This document shows positions 1-8,211 of a stretch of 64,000 nucleotides of DNA, one piece after another. The DNA comes from Actinacidiphila yeochonensis CN732. GTDB lineage: Bacteria; Actinomycetota; Actinomycetes; Streptomycetales; Streptomycetaceae. Each line of letters opens with the position of its first letter. Positions within the stretch are counted from its first letter, which is position 1. The notes beneath the pieces were generated by a model. That model had not been told where the DNA came from and did no database searches. It saw only the letters and a program-made list of their open reading frames with translations. A program made the position numbers and the translations under genes. The DNA lies in the NCBI RefSeq assembly GCF_000745345.1, contig NZ_JQNR01000005.1:868001-932000 (forward strand), written 5' to 3'.

Positions 1-1
1 G

Positions 2-1201
2 TCCAACAAGCTGAACGGTGTCTGCTACGAGATCCGCGGCCCGGTGATCGAGCAGGCCGACGCGCTGGAGGAGGCCGGGCACAGCGTGCTGCGGCTGAAC
101 ACCGGCAACCCGGCGCTGTTCGGCTTCGAGGCGCCGGAGGAGATCGTCCAGGACATGATCCGGATGCTCCCCCGCGCGCACGGCTACACCGAGTCGCGCG
201 GGGTGCTGTCCGCGCGCCGGGCGGTGGCCCAGCACTACCAGGCCCGGGGGTTCCACGAGGTCGACGTGGACGACATCTACCTCGGCAACGGGGTCTCCGA
301 GCTGATCTCCATGTCGGTCCAGGCCCTGATCGAGGACGGTGACGAGATCCTCATCCCGACGCCGGACTTCCCGCTGTGGACGGCCGTCACCACGCTGGCC
401 GGCGGCAAGGCCGTGCACTACCTGTGCGACGAGGGCGCCGACTGGTACCCGGACCTGGCCGACCTGGAGTCGAAGATCACCGACCGCACCAAGGCCATGG
501 TGATCATCAACCCCAACAACCCCACAGGCGCCGTCTACCCGCCGGAGATCCTGGAGGCGATGCTGGAACTGGCCCGGCGGCACGGGCTGATGGTCCTCTC
601 CGACGAGATCTACGACAAGATCCTCTACGACGACGCCGTCCACCACAGCCCCGCGGTGCTCGCCCCCGACCTGGTGGTGCTCACCTTCAGCGGACTGTCC
701 AAGGCGTACCGGGTGGCGGGCTTCCGCAGCGGCTGGCTCGTCGTCAGCGGGCCGCGGAACCTGGCCAAGGACTACCTGGAGGGCCTGACCATGCTGGCCT
801 CCATGCGGCTGTGCGCCAACGCCCCCGCGCAGTACGCGATCCAGGTCGCGCTGGGCGGACGGCAGAGCATCCGGGACCTCGTGCTGCCCGGCGGCCGGCT
901 GCTCCAGCAGCGGGACACGGTCTGGGAGCGGCTCAACGAGATCCCGGGCATCTCCTGCGTCAAGCCGAGGGGCGCGCTGTACGCCTTCCCGCGGATCGAC
1001 CCCGAGGTGCACAAGATCGTGGACGACGAGCGGTTCGTCCTGGACCTGCTGCTGCGGGAGAAGATCCAGGTGGTCCAGGGCACCGGCTTCAACTGGCCCC
1101 GTCCGGACCACTTCCGTGTCATCACGCTGCCGCGCGCCGACGACCTGGAGGCGGCGATCGGCCGCATCGGACGGTTCCTCGCGGGCTACCGGCAGACCTG
1201 A
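2..1201 (+). CDS. PLP-dependent aminotransferase (AlaA/AlaT-like), 5' end outside window
   Basis: Class I/II (fold type I) aminotransferase; 399 residues are visible and the frame is open to the left edge, where it reads SNKLNGVCYEIRGPV, typical of residues just after the start of AlaA/AlaT-type enzymes. The real start therefore lies a few codons outside the window, and the GTG at 44 is not it. The NPNNPTGAVYP segment binds PLP and the Schiff-base lysine is in SGLSKAYRVAGFRSGW (Lys codon at 701). Family members move amino groups between alanine or similar amino acids and 2-oxo acids in the cytosol. The family assignment is firm; the exact substrate is inference. Confidence 0.93.
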   Translation, partial: SNKLNGVCYEIRGPVIEQADALEEAGHSVLRLNTGNPALFGFEAPEEIVQDMIRMLPRAHGYTESRGVLSARRAVAQHYQARGFHEVDVDDIYLGNGVSELISMSVQALIEDGDEILIPTPDFPLWTAVTTLAGGKAVHYLCDEGADWYPDLADLESKITDRTKAMVIINPNNPTGAVYPPEILEAMLELARRHGLMVLSDEIYDKILYDDAVHHSPAVLAPDLVVLTFSGLSKAYRVAGFRSGWLVVSGPRNLAKDYLEGLTMLASMRLCANAPAQYAIQVALGGRQSIRDLVLPGGRLLQQRDTVWERLNEIPGISCVKPRGALYAFPRIDPEVHKIVDDERFVLDLLLREKIQVVQGTGFNWPRPDHFRVITLPRADDLEAAIGRIGRFLAGYRQT

Positions 1202-1291
1202 GCGCCGCCTGCCCTGCCGCCCGTATCCGGCGGGCACCGGGGTTCCCCGGCCGGATGCGGGCTGGGCAGCCCGCTTCGGACGCGGGAGGAC

Positions 1292-1369
1292 GCTTCGGGC
1301 GCGGGGGATGTGGACCGGCTTCGGGCGCGGGGGATGCGGACCGGCTTCGGGCGGCGGGACGCGGTGCGG
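1292..1369. repeat. 26-bp tandem repeat, three copies
   Basis: Three near-identical copies start at 1292, 1318 and 1344, each opening with GCTTCGGGCG; the third degenerates toward 1369. A shorter related copy begins at 1273. The array lies between the aminotransferase stop and the convergent MBL remnant, and the period is not a multiple of three, as expected outside genes. Confidence 0.8.
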
Positions 1370-1383
1370 GTTCGGGCGGGGGG

Positions 1384-1860
1384 TCAGCCGCCGTCGGGCG
1401 GAGGCCAGGCCGCGGTCTCCACGGGCCGGTCACCGCGTTCCCGGAGCCGCTGCCGGAGCCGCTGCCGGAACCGCCGCTGGGCCTCGGCGTTACCGTGGAC
1501 CAGCATCACCTCCCCGGGCCTGACCTGGTCGACCACCTTCAGCAGGCCGTCCCGGTCGGCGTGCGCGCCGAGTTGGAACTGCCGCACCGCGGCCCGCACC
1601 TCGACGGGCCCGTCGGGGAGTTCGAGGGTCGAGCCGCCGTGGGCCAGCCCGAGCAGGCGGCGTCCCGGCGCCTCCTCGTCCTGGTACCCGCAGATCACCA
1701 GGGCGTTGGCCGGGTCGGGCAGGATGTCGCGGGCCCACTCGACGGCCGGGCCGCCGCGCAGCGTGCCCGCGGTCGAGATCACTCCCCCGCGACGGAACGT
1801 CAGCCGTTCGGCGCGGCGTTCCCGCCGTCGCTCGACGGCCTGCGTGACATGGCGGCTGAG
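1384..1860 (-). pseudogene. C-terminal remnant of an MBL-fold / beta-CASP hydrolase
   Basis: The last ~130 codons (GTG at 1782 to stop at 1384) match the C-terminal part of metallo-beta-lactamase beta-CASP hydrolases: ISTAGTLRGGPAVEW, ICGYQDEEAPGRRLL, the histidine in QLGAHADRDGLL and the LVHGNAEA motif. The frame stays open upstream to about 1860, but the metal-binding HxHxDH half is absent and no sensible N-terminus is found. Another frame at about 1810-1930 reads protein-like sequence (AEEIRSEVGPVV), suggesting further scrambled coding material. I read this as a decayed or deleted gene. In intact relatives these proteins are RNA-processing or related metallohydrolases. Confidence 0.7.
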
Positions 1861-2233
1861 ACCACAGGGCCGACCTCCGAGCGGATCTCCTCGGCCGGCT
1901 CCCCTGCAAGGTCACGGTGTACTTCTTGGTTGCCCTACCGTCCGGCCGACGATGCGGCCCCCGCACTCGCGGACAGCCCGCCGGACACCCGTCGTACGTC
2001 AACGGGTACCCGCTCCCCTGGCCGCCGCTTCGCGGGTGAACACTCGCGCCTGTGTGCCCGTGGAGGGGTGCGAGCGCCTCGGCCTACCGTGATGTGTCGA
2101 CGGCTGCTCCTCACGGCGGCCGTCGGTGGTGCGCGGTTCGCGGTTCATGGTTCGCGGTGCGCCCTTCGTGGGTCGTGCGTCGCGGGTGGCGGTTCGTGTT
2201 CGTGGTCCGGTTCGGCGTTGAGGGAGACCGCTC
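1861..2233. other. Intergenic stretch before the EF-hand gene
   Basis: No credible gene. The last part (about 2125-2220) is a degenerate array of GGTTCG/GCGGTT-like words. The ribosome-binding site GAGGGAG of the next gene lies at its end. A -10/-35 pair is not obvious. Confidence 0.5.
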
Positions 2234-2773
2234 ATGGCCAGCGCGTTTCAGGAGCGCAAGCTCAGGGGGATGTTCGACGCGTTCGACGCGGACGGAGACG
2301 GCTGTCTGCGCGAGGAGGACTTCAGGGCGCTGGTGGCCCGCTGGAGCCTACTGCCGGCGGTGGGGCCCGGGACGGAGGTGCGGGCGCGGGTGGAGACGCT
2401 GCTGATGGGGTGGTGGGCGACGCTGCTGGAGGCCGGGGACGCCAACGGTGACGGGGCCGTGGACTGGGGCGAACTGCTCGCTCTCGTCGACCGGTTGCCC
2501 ACGATGGTCGCGGATGTCACCGCGACCGCCGACACCATCTTCGACGCCGTGGACGCCAACGGGGACGGAGTCATCTCCCCGGAGGAGCACCGCACGCTGG
2601 TCGAGACCTGGAACGGGCAGCCCGTGGACACCTCGGGCGTCTTCGAACTGCTCGACCTGAACGGCGACGGCCACCTCAGCCGCGAGGAGTTCGCCCTGCT
2701 GTGGCGCCAGTTCTGGATCAGCGACGACCCCGCAGAGCCGGGAAACCTGCTCTGCGGTCGCTTCCCCGGGTAG
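2234..2773 (+). CDS. Four-EF-hand calcium-binding protein (calerythrin-like)
   Basis: A 179-residue cytosolic protein with four canonical EF-hand loops: DADGDGCLREED (18-29), DANGDGAVDWGE (69-80), DANGDGVISPEE (107-118) and DLNGDGHLSREE (141-152). The first has Asp instead of Glu at loop position 12, which usually lowers Ca2+ over Mg2+ selectivity. Length and spacing fit the bacterial calerythrin/sarcoplasmic-type family, thought to buffer or sense Ca2+. There is no signal peptide or membrane segment. ATG is preceded by GAGGGAG at good distance. It is monocistronic; the ABC-2 permease converges on it. The target, if any, cannot be read from sequence. Confidence 0.93.
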   Translation: MASAFQERKLRGMFDAFDADGDGCLREEDFRALVARWSLLPAVGPGTEVRARVETLLMGWWATLLEAGDANGDGAVDWGELLALVDRLPTMVADVTATADTIFDAVDANGDGVISPEEHRTLVETWNGQPVDTSGVFELLDLNGDGHLSREEFALLWRQFWISDDPAEPGNLLCGRFPG

Positions 2774-2869
2774 GCCCGGCCGGTACAGCCGGCGACCGCT
2801 CGGGCGCCCCTCCCCTCGGTGGGCCGGTCCCGTGGTGATGGGACCGGCTGGCCGAGGCGGGGGGGGCGG

Positions 2870-3709
2870 CTACCGCTGGGGGCCGGCCTTGAAGGTGCGG
2901 CGGGCCCACAGGTAGCCGACCAGGGAGAGCCCGGCGCACCAGGCGAGGGCGATGGCGGCGTTGCTGCCTATCCCGGTGCCGAGCCACAGTCCGCGCAGGG
3001 TCTCGATGATCGGGGTGAAGGGCTGGTACTCGGCGAACCAGCGCAGGCCGGTGGGCATGGAGCCGGTCGGCACGATGGCGCTGCCGAGGAAGGGCATGAA
3101 CGTCAGCGGCATCGGGATGTTGCTGGCGGACTCCGGGTTCTGCGCGATCAGGCCGATACCGGCGGAGATCCAGGTGAGGGCCAGGGTGAGTACGGCCAGC
3201 AGTCCGATGGCCGCGAGCCACTCGACCGGCGTCGCGTTGGGACGGAAGCCCGTCAGGAGGGCGACGCCGATGACGAGGGTGGCGCTGGTCATCGTCTGGA
3301 GCACGCCGCTGACCACGTGGCCGGTCAGGAACGCGCCCCGGGAGATCGGCATCGTACGGAAGCGGTTGACGATGCCCTCGGTCTTGTCGACGCACACGCT
3401 GATCGCGGTGGTGAGGGCGCCGGAGGTGACGGCCATCAGGATGATGCCGGGCGCCAGGTAGTCGATGTAGTGGCCGCCGCCGGTGGACTGGGTGCTGATG
3501 CCGGCGCCCAGGGCCCTGCCGAAGACGTAGTTGAACAGCAGCAGCACCATGACCGGCATGATGACGACGGTGAGCGTCAGGGACGGGTAGCGCAGCGCCT
3601 TCTTGAGGTTGCGCCGCAGCATCGTCCTGGCGTCGCGCGCCGCGTAGGACACGGAGGCGGAGACCGCGGCGGGCGCGGAGGCGGGCACGGTGGCGGGCGT
3701 GATGGCCAT
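2870..3709 (-). CDS. ABC-2 type transporter permease (DrrB-like)
   Basis: A 279-residue membrane protein with six hydrophobic segments and the ABC2_membrane/DrrB family layout: a cytoplasmic N-terminus ending in RNLKKALRYPSLTLTV, then FNYVFGRALG, a conserved cytoplasmic stretch EGIVNRFRTMPISRGAF, and AEYQPFTPIIETLRGLWLG near the end. It should form the channel of an efflux or lipid/drug exporter together with the ATPase encoded just upstream. Its ATG at 3709 shares one base with the ATPase stop (TGATG), so translation is coupled. Substrate unknown; family members export drugs, polyketides or glycolipids. Confidence 0.93.
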   Translation of the reverse strand: MAITPATVPASAPAAVSASVSYAARDARTMLRRNLKKALRYPSLTLTVVIMPVMVLLLFNYVFGRALGAGISTQSTGGGHYIDYLAPGIILMAVTSGALTTAISVCVDKTEGIVNRFRTMPISRGAFLTGHVVSGVLQTMTSATLVIGVALLTGFRPNATPVEWLAAIGLLAVLTLALTWISAGIGLIAQNPESASNIPMPLTFMPFLGSAIVPTGSMPTGLRWFAEYQPFTPIIETLRGLWLGTGIGSNAAIALAWCAGLSLVGYLWARRTFKAGPQR

Positions 3710-4719
3710 CAGACGTTCTCCTTCTGCGGTGCTGCGAGGTCGGCCGTGTCGGCGGGACGGGGGCGGCCGGTGAGGGTCAGGAAGACGTCGTCCAGGTCGG
3801 GCGTGTGCATGGTGAGCGACTCGGCCTGGACGGCGACGGACTCCAGGACGTCGAGCACGGCCCGCAGGTTGGGGATGGAGCCGTCGCTGGGGATCTGGAG
3901 GGTGAGGGTGTCCTCGTCGCGGGTGGCGACGCCGAATGCGCTCGCTGCGGTCCCCAGCCCCTCGGGATCGGCGAACCGGACCTTGATGTGGCCGCCGGGG
4001 ATGAGCCGCTTCAGCTCCTCGGGGGTGCCCTCGGCGATGAGCCTGCCGTTGTCCAACACGGCGATGCGGTCGGCGAGCCGGTCGGCCTCGTCGAGGTACT
4101 GGGTGGTCAGGAAGATGGTCACGCCGCCGGCGACGAGGCCCCGGATGATCTCCCACATGGTGCGCCGGCTGCGCGGGTCGAGCCCTGTGGTGGGCTCGTC
4201 GAGGAAGATGATCCGCGGGTCGCCGACGAGGGTCATCGCCAGGTCGAGCTTGCGCCGCATGCCGCCGGAGAAGGTGGTGGCGGTCTTGCCCGCCACCTCG
4301 GTGAGGTCGAAGCGGCGCAGCAGTTCCTCGGTGCGCCGCCTGCCCTCGCGCCGGTCGAGGTGGTGCAGGTCCGCCATGAGGAGCAGGTTCTCCTCGGCGG
4401 TCAGCAGGTTGTCGACGGCCGAGAACTGGCCGGTCACGCCGATCGCGGCGCGCACCCCGTCCGGGGACGCGGCGACGTCGTGGCCGGCGACCCGGGCCTG
4501 CCCGGCGTCGGCGCTGAGGAGCGTGGACAGGATCTCCACCGTGGTGGTCTTGCCGGCACCGTTCGGCCCGAGCAGCGCGAAGACGGTGCCCTCGGCGATG
4601 GTCAGGTCGATGCCGTCGAGCACGAGCTTTTCACCGTAGGACTTGCGCAGGCCGGTGGCGGTGATCGCCGGCACCGGCGCGTTCGCGGCGATCGGCGCGG
4701 ACGTCTGGGGTGCGGTCAT
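3709..4719 (-). CDS. ABC transporter ATP-binding protein (DrrA family)
   Basis: A 336-residue ATPase with Walker A GPNGAGKT (51-58), signature SGGMRRKLD (from 151), Walker B RIIFLDEPTTGLD (from 169) and the extended C-terminal domain typical of DrrA exporters. The ATG at 4719 has AAAGGAAAG upstream; the open frame reaches 4920 but that extension is Pro-rich shadow. It powers the permease that follows directly. The gene lies downstream of the DUF4097 and RHH genes on the same strand with 157- and 134-bp gaps, so one regulated transcription unit is likely (inference). Confidence 0.95.
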   Translation of the reverse strand: MTAPQTSAPIAANAPVPAITATGLRKSYGEKLVLDGIDLTIAEGTVFALLGPNGAGKTTTVEILSTLLSADAGQARVAGHDVAASPDGVRAAIGVTGQFSAVDNLLTAEENLLLMADLHHLDRREGRRRTEELLRRFDLTEVAGKTATTFSGGMRRKLDLAMTLVGDPRIIFLDEPTTGLDPRSRRTMWEIIRGLVAGGVTIFLTTQYLDEADRLADRIAVLDNGRLIAEGTPEELKRLIPGGHIKVRFADPEGLGTAASAFGVATRDEDTLTLQIPSDGSIPNLRAVLDVLESVAVQAESLTMHTPDLDDVFLTLTGRPRPADTADLAAPQKENV

Positions 4720-4876
4720 TGCCGCTTTCCTTTCAACGGTGGAGATACGGACGGGGTTGGTGAACCGGAGTCGGGGCTGAGGGGCAGGGGTGCCCGGGGC
4801 CGGAGCCCGGAACCCCGGGGCCGGCGGTCGGAGGCCGGCCCCAGGCAGGTGCTCGGGGTGCTCGGGGTGCTCGGGG

Positions 4877-5767
4877 TCAGGAGCGGCTGATGACGATGTC
4901 GCCGGCCGAGGTCCGCGCACGCACCTCGACGGTCTCGTCGGAGTCGGCGGGGCCGTCGGAGGCGCCGAGCGAGTTGCGGATGGTGCCGTACTTGGTGTTC
5001 ACGTCGAGCCAGGCCGCGGTGCCCTCGTGGATGCCGACTTCGAGGTTGCCGACGGCGGTGCGCAGGTCGACGCGGCCGCGGGTCACGTCGCCGACGCGGA
5101 TGCCGCCGTTGGAGGAGGCGGCTTCGACCCCGGCGTGCGCGGTGCCCACCTCGATGCGTCCGTTGGCGGACTTGGCGCCGACGTTGCTGTGCGCGATGCC
5201 CACGGAGATGTCGCCGTTGGCCGCGTTGGTCTTCAGGTCGCCGGTGACCTCGCCGATCTCGGTGGTGCCGTTGCCGTTCTTGACGGTCGCCGCGCCGGTG
5301 ACGGTGCCGATCTCGACCCGGCCCATGCCGACGATCTCGACGTCCCCGGTGGAGCGGGCCAGCCGGATGTTGCCGTGGTCGGTCCTGAGCTCGGCGCCGG
5401 CCACCTCATCCAGCTGGAGGTCGCCGAGCGAGGTCCTCAGCACGACCTCGCCGAGGCGGCCCGCGGCGAAGAAGCCGCCCATGCCGGAGGTGCCGCGGAC
5501 GTCCGACCCGGCGGGCAGTTCGACGCTCACCTCGACGGCGCCCGGCATGCCGAACAGGGACCGCTTCTTGGGCGTCCGAACGGTCAGGTGGCCGTCCGCG
5601 AAGGTGACCTGGGTCTGCTGCACGGCGCGGACGTCGTTGTCGTCCGATCCGTTGCGCGGCAGCACCTCCACGACGGTGTCGGTGCGCTTGCCGGCGGTGA
5701 TGCGAGCGGTGCCGACCTCCAGCTCGAAGGTGGCGGAGATGGGCTCAGGGGTCTCGAAAGCAGGCAT
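4877..5767 (-). CDS. DUF4097 family beta-strand repeat protein
   Basis: A 296-residue protein built of repeated short beta-strand units such as NGDISVGIAHSNVGAKSANG and SNGGIRVGDV, the right-handed beta-helix-like pattern of DUF4097 (putative adhesin-type, YvlB/LiaG-like). There is no signal peptide or TM helix, so it is probably cytosolic. In actinobacteria such proteins often sit between a small DNA-binding protein and an ABC-2 exporter, as here. Biochemical role unknown; one reading is an envelope-stress or transporter accessory. ATG at 5767 is the first Met and begins the conserved MPAFETPEPISATFELEVG. Confidence 0.9.
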   Translation of the reverse strand: MPAFETPEPISATFELEVGTARITAGKRTDTVVEVLPRNGSDDNDVRAVQQTQVTFADGHLTVRTPKKRSLFGMPGAVEVSVELPAGSDVRGTSGMGGFFAAGRLGEVVLRTSLGDLQLDEVAGAELRTDHGNIRLARSTGDVEIVGMGRVEIGTVTGAATVKNGNGTTEIGEVTGDLKTNAANGDISVGIAHSNVGAKSANGRIEVGTAHAGVEAASSNGGIRVGDVTRGRVDLRTAVGNLEVGIHEGTAAWLDVNTKYGTIRNSLGASDGPADSDETVEVRARTSAGDIVISRS

Positions 5768-5901
5768 GACGGTGCCGTCCTCTTGGCTCGGTTGAGCGAG
5801 ATCCCGCCGCTGCGGCGGGTGATGGGTGACGTCGGTACGTCGGACGGATCGGCGATCCGCCGGTGAAGGTGGAGGTGGAGGTGGGGCCGGGGCCCCGGCC
5901 G

Positions 5902-6438
5902 CTAGCGGACCCAGCCGGTGAAGCCCCGGCTGCCCGCGCTCTTGCCGCGGCCCGGCGGGCTGACGCGTTCGCCGCCGTCAAGGGCGGTGGACACGGCCCG
6001 TACCAGCCAGGCGTTGACCGACAGGCCCTCCGCCGCCGCCGCGCTCTCGGCGCGGCCCTTGAGGTGGGCGGGGAGGCGGAAGTTGATGCGCGCCATGGCG
6101 CCGTCGTCGGCCTCGGCGTCCGTGGGCGGGGTGGGCGACGCGGGCGCGGCGGGGGCGCTGGCCAGCGCCTGCGTCTCGTGGAACAGCTCGGGGGCGGGCG
6201 GGGGGGTCACCACGAACTCGGGGTCGAGTCCGCGGAGCCGCACGTCGACCGAGCCGGGCGCCAGCTCCCGGGTGACCTCGCTCATCGCGGCGGACAGCGC
6301 GTTGAGCAGGGTGAGTCGGAAGGCGGACTCCAGCGGCGTGGTGAGCCGCTCGGCCAGGGCGCGGGCTTCGTCACCGCCGGCGTCCGCCGCGACGGCGAGT
6401 TCTTGCCGGAGGTTGTCGACGTAGGGCGTGAGGTTCAT
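5902..6438 (-). CDS. Ribbon-helix-helix (Arc/HicB-like) regulator
   Basis: A 178-residue protein. Residues 1-90 form a helical region; residues 117-153 (ARINFRLPAHLKGRAESAAA...) are an Arc/HicB-type ribbon-helix-helix DNA-binding domain, the ARINFRLP strand being the DNA-contacting beta strand. The C-terminal tail is basic. No partner toxin is encoded next to it, so a toxin-antitoxin role is unlikely. It is first in the set with DUF4097 and the ABC exporter and probably represses it; three GCCA-N3-TGGC palindromes lie directly upstream. ATG at 6438 was chosen over the longer frame to 6681 because the extra residues cover the operator region. Confidence 0.85.
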   Translation of the reverse strand: MNLTPYVDNLRQELAVAADAGGDEARALAERLTTPLESAFRLTLLNALSAAMSEVTRELAPGSVDVRLRGLDPEFVVTPPPAPELFHETQALASAPAAPASPTPPTDAEADDGAMARINFRLPAHLKGRAESAAAAEGLSVNAWLVRAVSTALDGGERVSPPGRGKSAGSRGFTGWVR

Positions 6439-6441
6439 GAC

Positions 6442-6587
6442 GCCATCATGGCACATCCATGGCGCCATTGCGAGCCATCGTGGCACTTTCATGATGCCAC
6501 CCACTCTGACCTGCTGCTTCATCGGAATATTTGCGCGCCGCGGCAGGACTCGCACACGAAAACGGCCCACCATGACGCCAAGATGGC
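6442..6587. promoter_or_regulatory. Operator cluster for the RHH regulator (GCCA-N3-TGGC)
   Basis: Palindromes GCCATCATGGC (6442-6452), GCCATCGTGGC (6474-6484) and GCCAAGATGGC (6577-6587) share the form GCCA-N3-TGGC; between the first two lies ATGGCGCCAT (6459-6468). The first two are 32 bp apart, three helical turns. Their position a few bases upstream of the RHH gene suggests autoregulation. The motif and spacing are seen directly; the binding protein is inferred. Confidence 0.65.
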
Positions 6588-6739
6588 ACCACGACGACAC
6601 CACTGCCGTTCTAGCGTGGCACCATCCCGGCGCCCGTCGACACCAGACCCGGCCGACGCGCTCCGTCCGGCCGGCCGTCACGACGAAGCCCCCCGCAGCT
6701 CCCGGGAGTGGGGGCTACGGAGGGCATCGTCCGGCTTCG

Positions 6740-6823
6740 CTCGGCGTCTCTTCCTCGGTACGTCGTCCTCGGCGTCTCTTCCTCGGTACGTCGTCCTCGG
6801 CGTCTCTTCCTCGGTACGTCGTC
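6740..6823. repeat. 28-bp tandem repeat, three exact copies
   Basis: Exact copies at 6740-6767, 6768-6795 and 6796-6823, each with CTCGGTACGTCGTC as its right half, then a partial copy to about 6840. It occupies the 3' flank of the lipoprotein hydrolase gene (minus strand). Apart from this array and the RHH operators, 6439-6874 holds no gene I can support. Confidence 0.9.
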
Positions 6824-6874
6824 CTCGGCGTCGCTTCGGGGTCGAAGGGCTTGGAGGGCCTTCGCAAGGTGGGG

Positions 6875-7846
6875 TCAGTGCTGCGCCGCGACCATGCTCT
6901 CGATCTCCTTGAGCACGAGGTCGGGGCGGTCCTTCGGGACCTCGTGGGAGCTGCCCTTGGCGGTGACGAGGGTGCGGTGGGGGCCGGCCTTGACGAACGA
7001 GGCGGCGGCGTCCCGCCAGCGCTGGGCGTCCTCGGGGGAGCCGTCGAACGGGGTCTTCTCCGACACGATGACCGTCGCCGGCACCGCGTCCGGCCACGTG
7101 GCCTTGTGGTACGCCTTGCTCGTCGCGACGAAGCTCTCGGCGGTGGAGATGAGCTGGCGGTTCTGCGGCGTGTCCGGGTTCTTCTTCGCCGCCGCGACCT
7201 CGGGCTGGTCGAAGGCGTAGAGGCGGGCGGTCTCCGCGTCCGTGAAGAGCTGCGGCAGGTTGGCGTCCACGAGGACCGCGCCGGAGAGCATCTTCGGGTT
7301 CTGCTCGGCGAAGTAGGTCGCGATCTCGCCGGCCTGGGAGTGGGACACGAGGGTCACGTTCTTGGTGATGCCCAGCTGCTGGAGCCCCGTCGTGAGGTCG
7401 CTGACGGCGTCCTGGACCTTCCAGGGACCGGCCACCACGTCGCTCTTGCCGAGCCCGGACCGGTCGTAGGTGACGATGGTGGCGCCGGTGGCCGCGTGGA
7501 GCTTGGGGACGAGGTCGTTCCAGTACGACGCGTCGTTGCCGCCACCCGAGTCCAGGACGATGGTGGAGCCGTTGCCCTGCGTGACGTAGAAGGCCAGACG
7601 GTGACCGCCGTTGTCGATCATGTGCAGCTTCGCCTGTCCCGCCTGACTGGTCCCCGACGAGGCGGAGGCCGAAGCCGAGGCCGAACCCGAAGTCGAGGCC
7701 GAGGCCGAAGCCGAAGCCGACGTCGAGTGCTTCGCGGTGGAGTCGTGGTCGCTGCAGGCCGTGACAGCGCCGGCAGCCACGACCAGCAGGGCGAGGGCCG
7801 ACAGAGCGCGGTTCACGGACCGGCGGTTGGGTGTGGTGCGGGACAT
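6875..7846 (-). CDS. Alpha/beta-hydrolase lipoprotein
   Basis: A 323-residue protein with a signal peptide ending in lipobox AVTAC (lipidated Cys31), then a Ser/Ala repeat linker (about 40-66) from tandem 6-bp DNA units, then an alpha/beta-hydrolase domain. Seen: an oxyanion-type LDSGGGNDASYW, TYDRSGLGKSD, nucleophile elbow SHSQAGE (Ser170; Ala replaces the usual final Gly) and the late GSSHEVPKDRPD histidine. It should be a surface-anchored esterase/hydrolase facing the wall. Substrate unknown. It is transcribed alone; the start is the first ATG, with arginines before the hydrophobic core. Confidence 0.9.
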   Translation of the reverse strand: MSRTTPNRRSVNRALSALALLVVAAGAVTACSDHDSTAKHSTSASASASASTSGSASASASASSGTSQAGQAKLHMIDNGGHRLAFYVTQGNGSTIVLDSGGGNDASYWNDLVPKLHAATGATIVTYDRSGLGKSDVVAGPWKVQDAVSDLTTGLQQLGITKNVTLVSHSQAGEIATYFAEQNPKMLSGAVLVDANLPQLFTDAETARLYAFDQPEVAAAKKNPDTPQNRQLISTAESFVATSKAYHKATWPDAVPATVIVSEKTPFDGSPEDAQRWRDAAASFVKAGPHRTLVTAKGSSHEVPKDRPDLVLKEIESMVAAQH

Positions 7847-8211
7847 GGCTGATCCTTCGGGCTACGGGGACGGGGGGGACGGGTGCTGTTGACCGCCCTA
7901 TTCATCATTCGGGCAATCGGTTGATCGCAGAATGTGGCTGGCACGCGTCTCCGTAGTGCGGCTGAGGCGAGTGAGCGCGGTGGGGTTAACCCCCGCACGG
8001 CGCCGGATCAGTGCGTCCCACAGGGACGACGCGAGGCGGGCGAGGTCGGCGACGGCCCGCGAAGGCCCGCGAAGGCCAACGTCGGCCCGCGAAGGCCCGG
8101 CGAACGGGAGTCCCCCAGCGGCCGGCCGGAGGGCGGACGGATAGCCTCGGCGTCCTGCTTTCCGTTGAACGTGCGCCGGACGGCGCACCGTGCGATTGTG
8201 AGTGCGACTCC
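7847..8211. other. Divergent intergenic region between the lipoprotein and DUF4241 genes
   Basis: Contains the promoter side of the leftward lipoprotein gene and the leader of the rightward DUF4241 gene. About 8050-8100 carries repeated GGCCCGCGAA words. No gene is supported; the longer open frame running into the DUF4241 gene is low-complexity. Confidence 0.45.

Noticed and set aside
1122-1523. Overlapping frames on both strands after the aminotransferase
   Set aside because: Arg/Pro/Gly-rich low complexity from the 26-bp repeats, no ribosome-binding site, no family.
5902-6438. HicB antitoxin of a toxin-antitoxin pair
   Set aside because: No HicA-like or other small toxin gene is adjacent on either strand; exporter control is a better reading.
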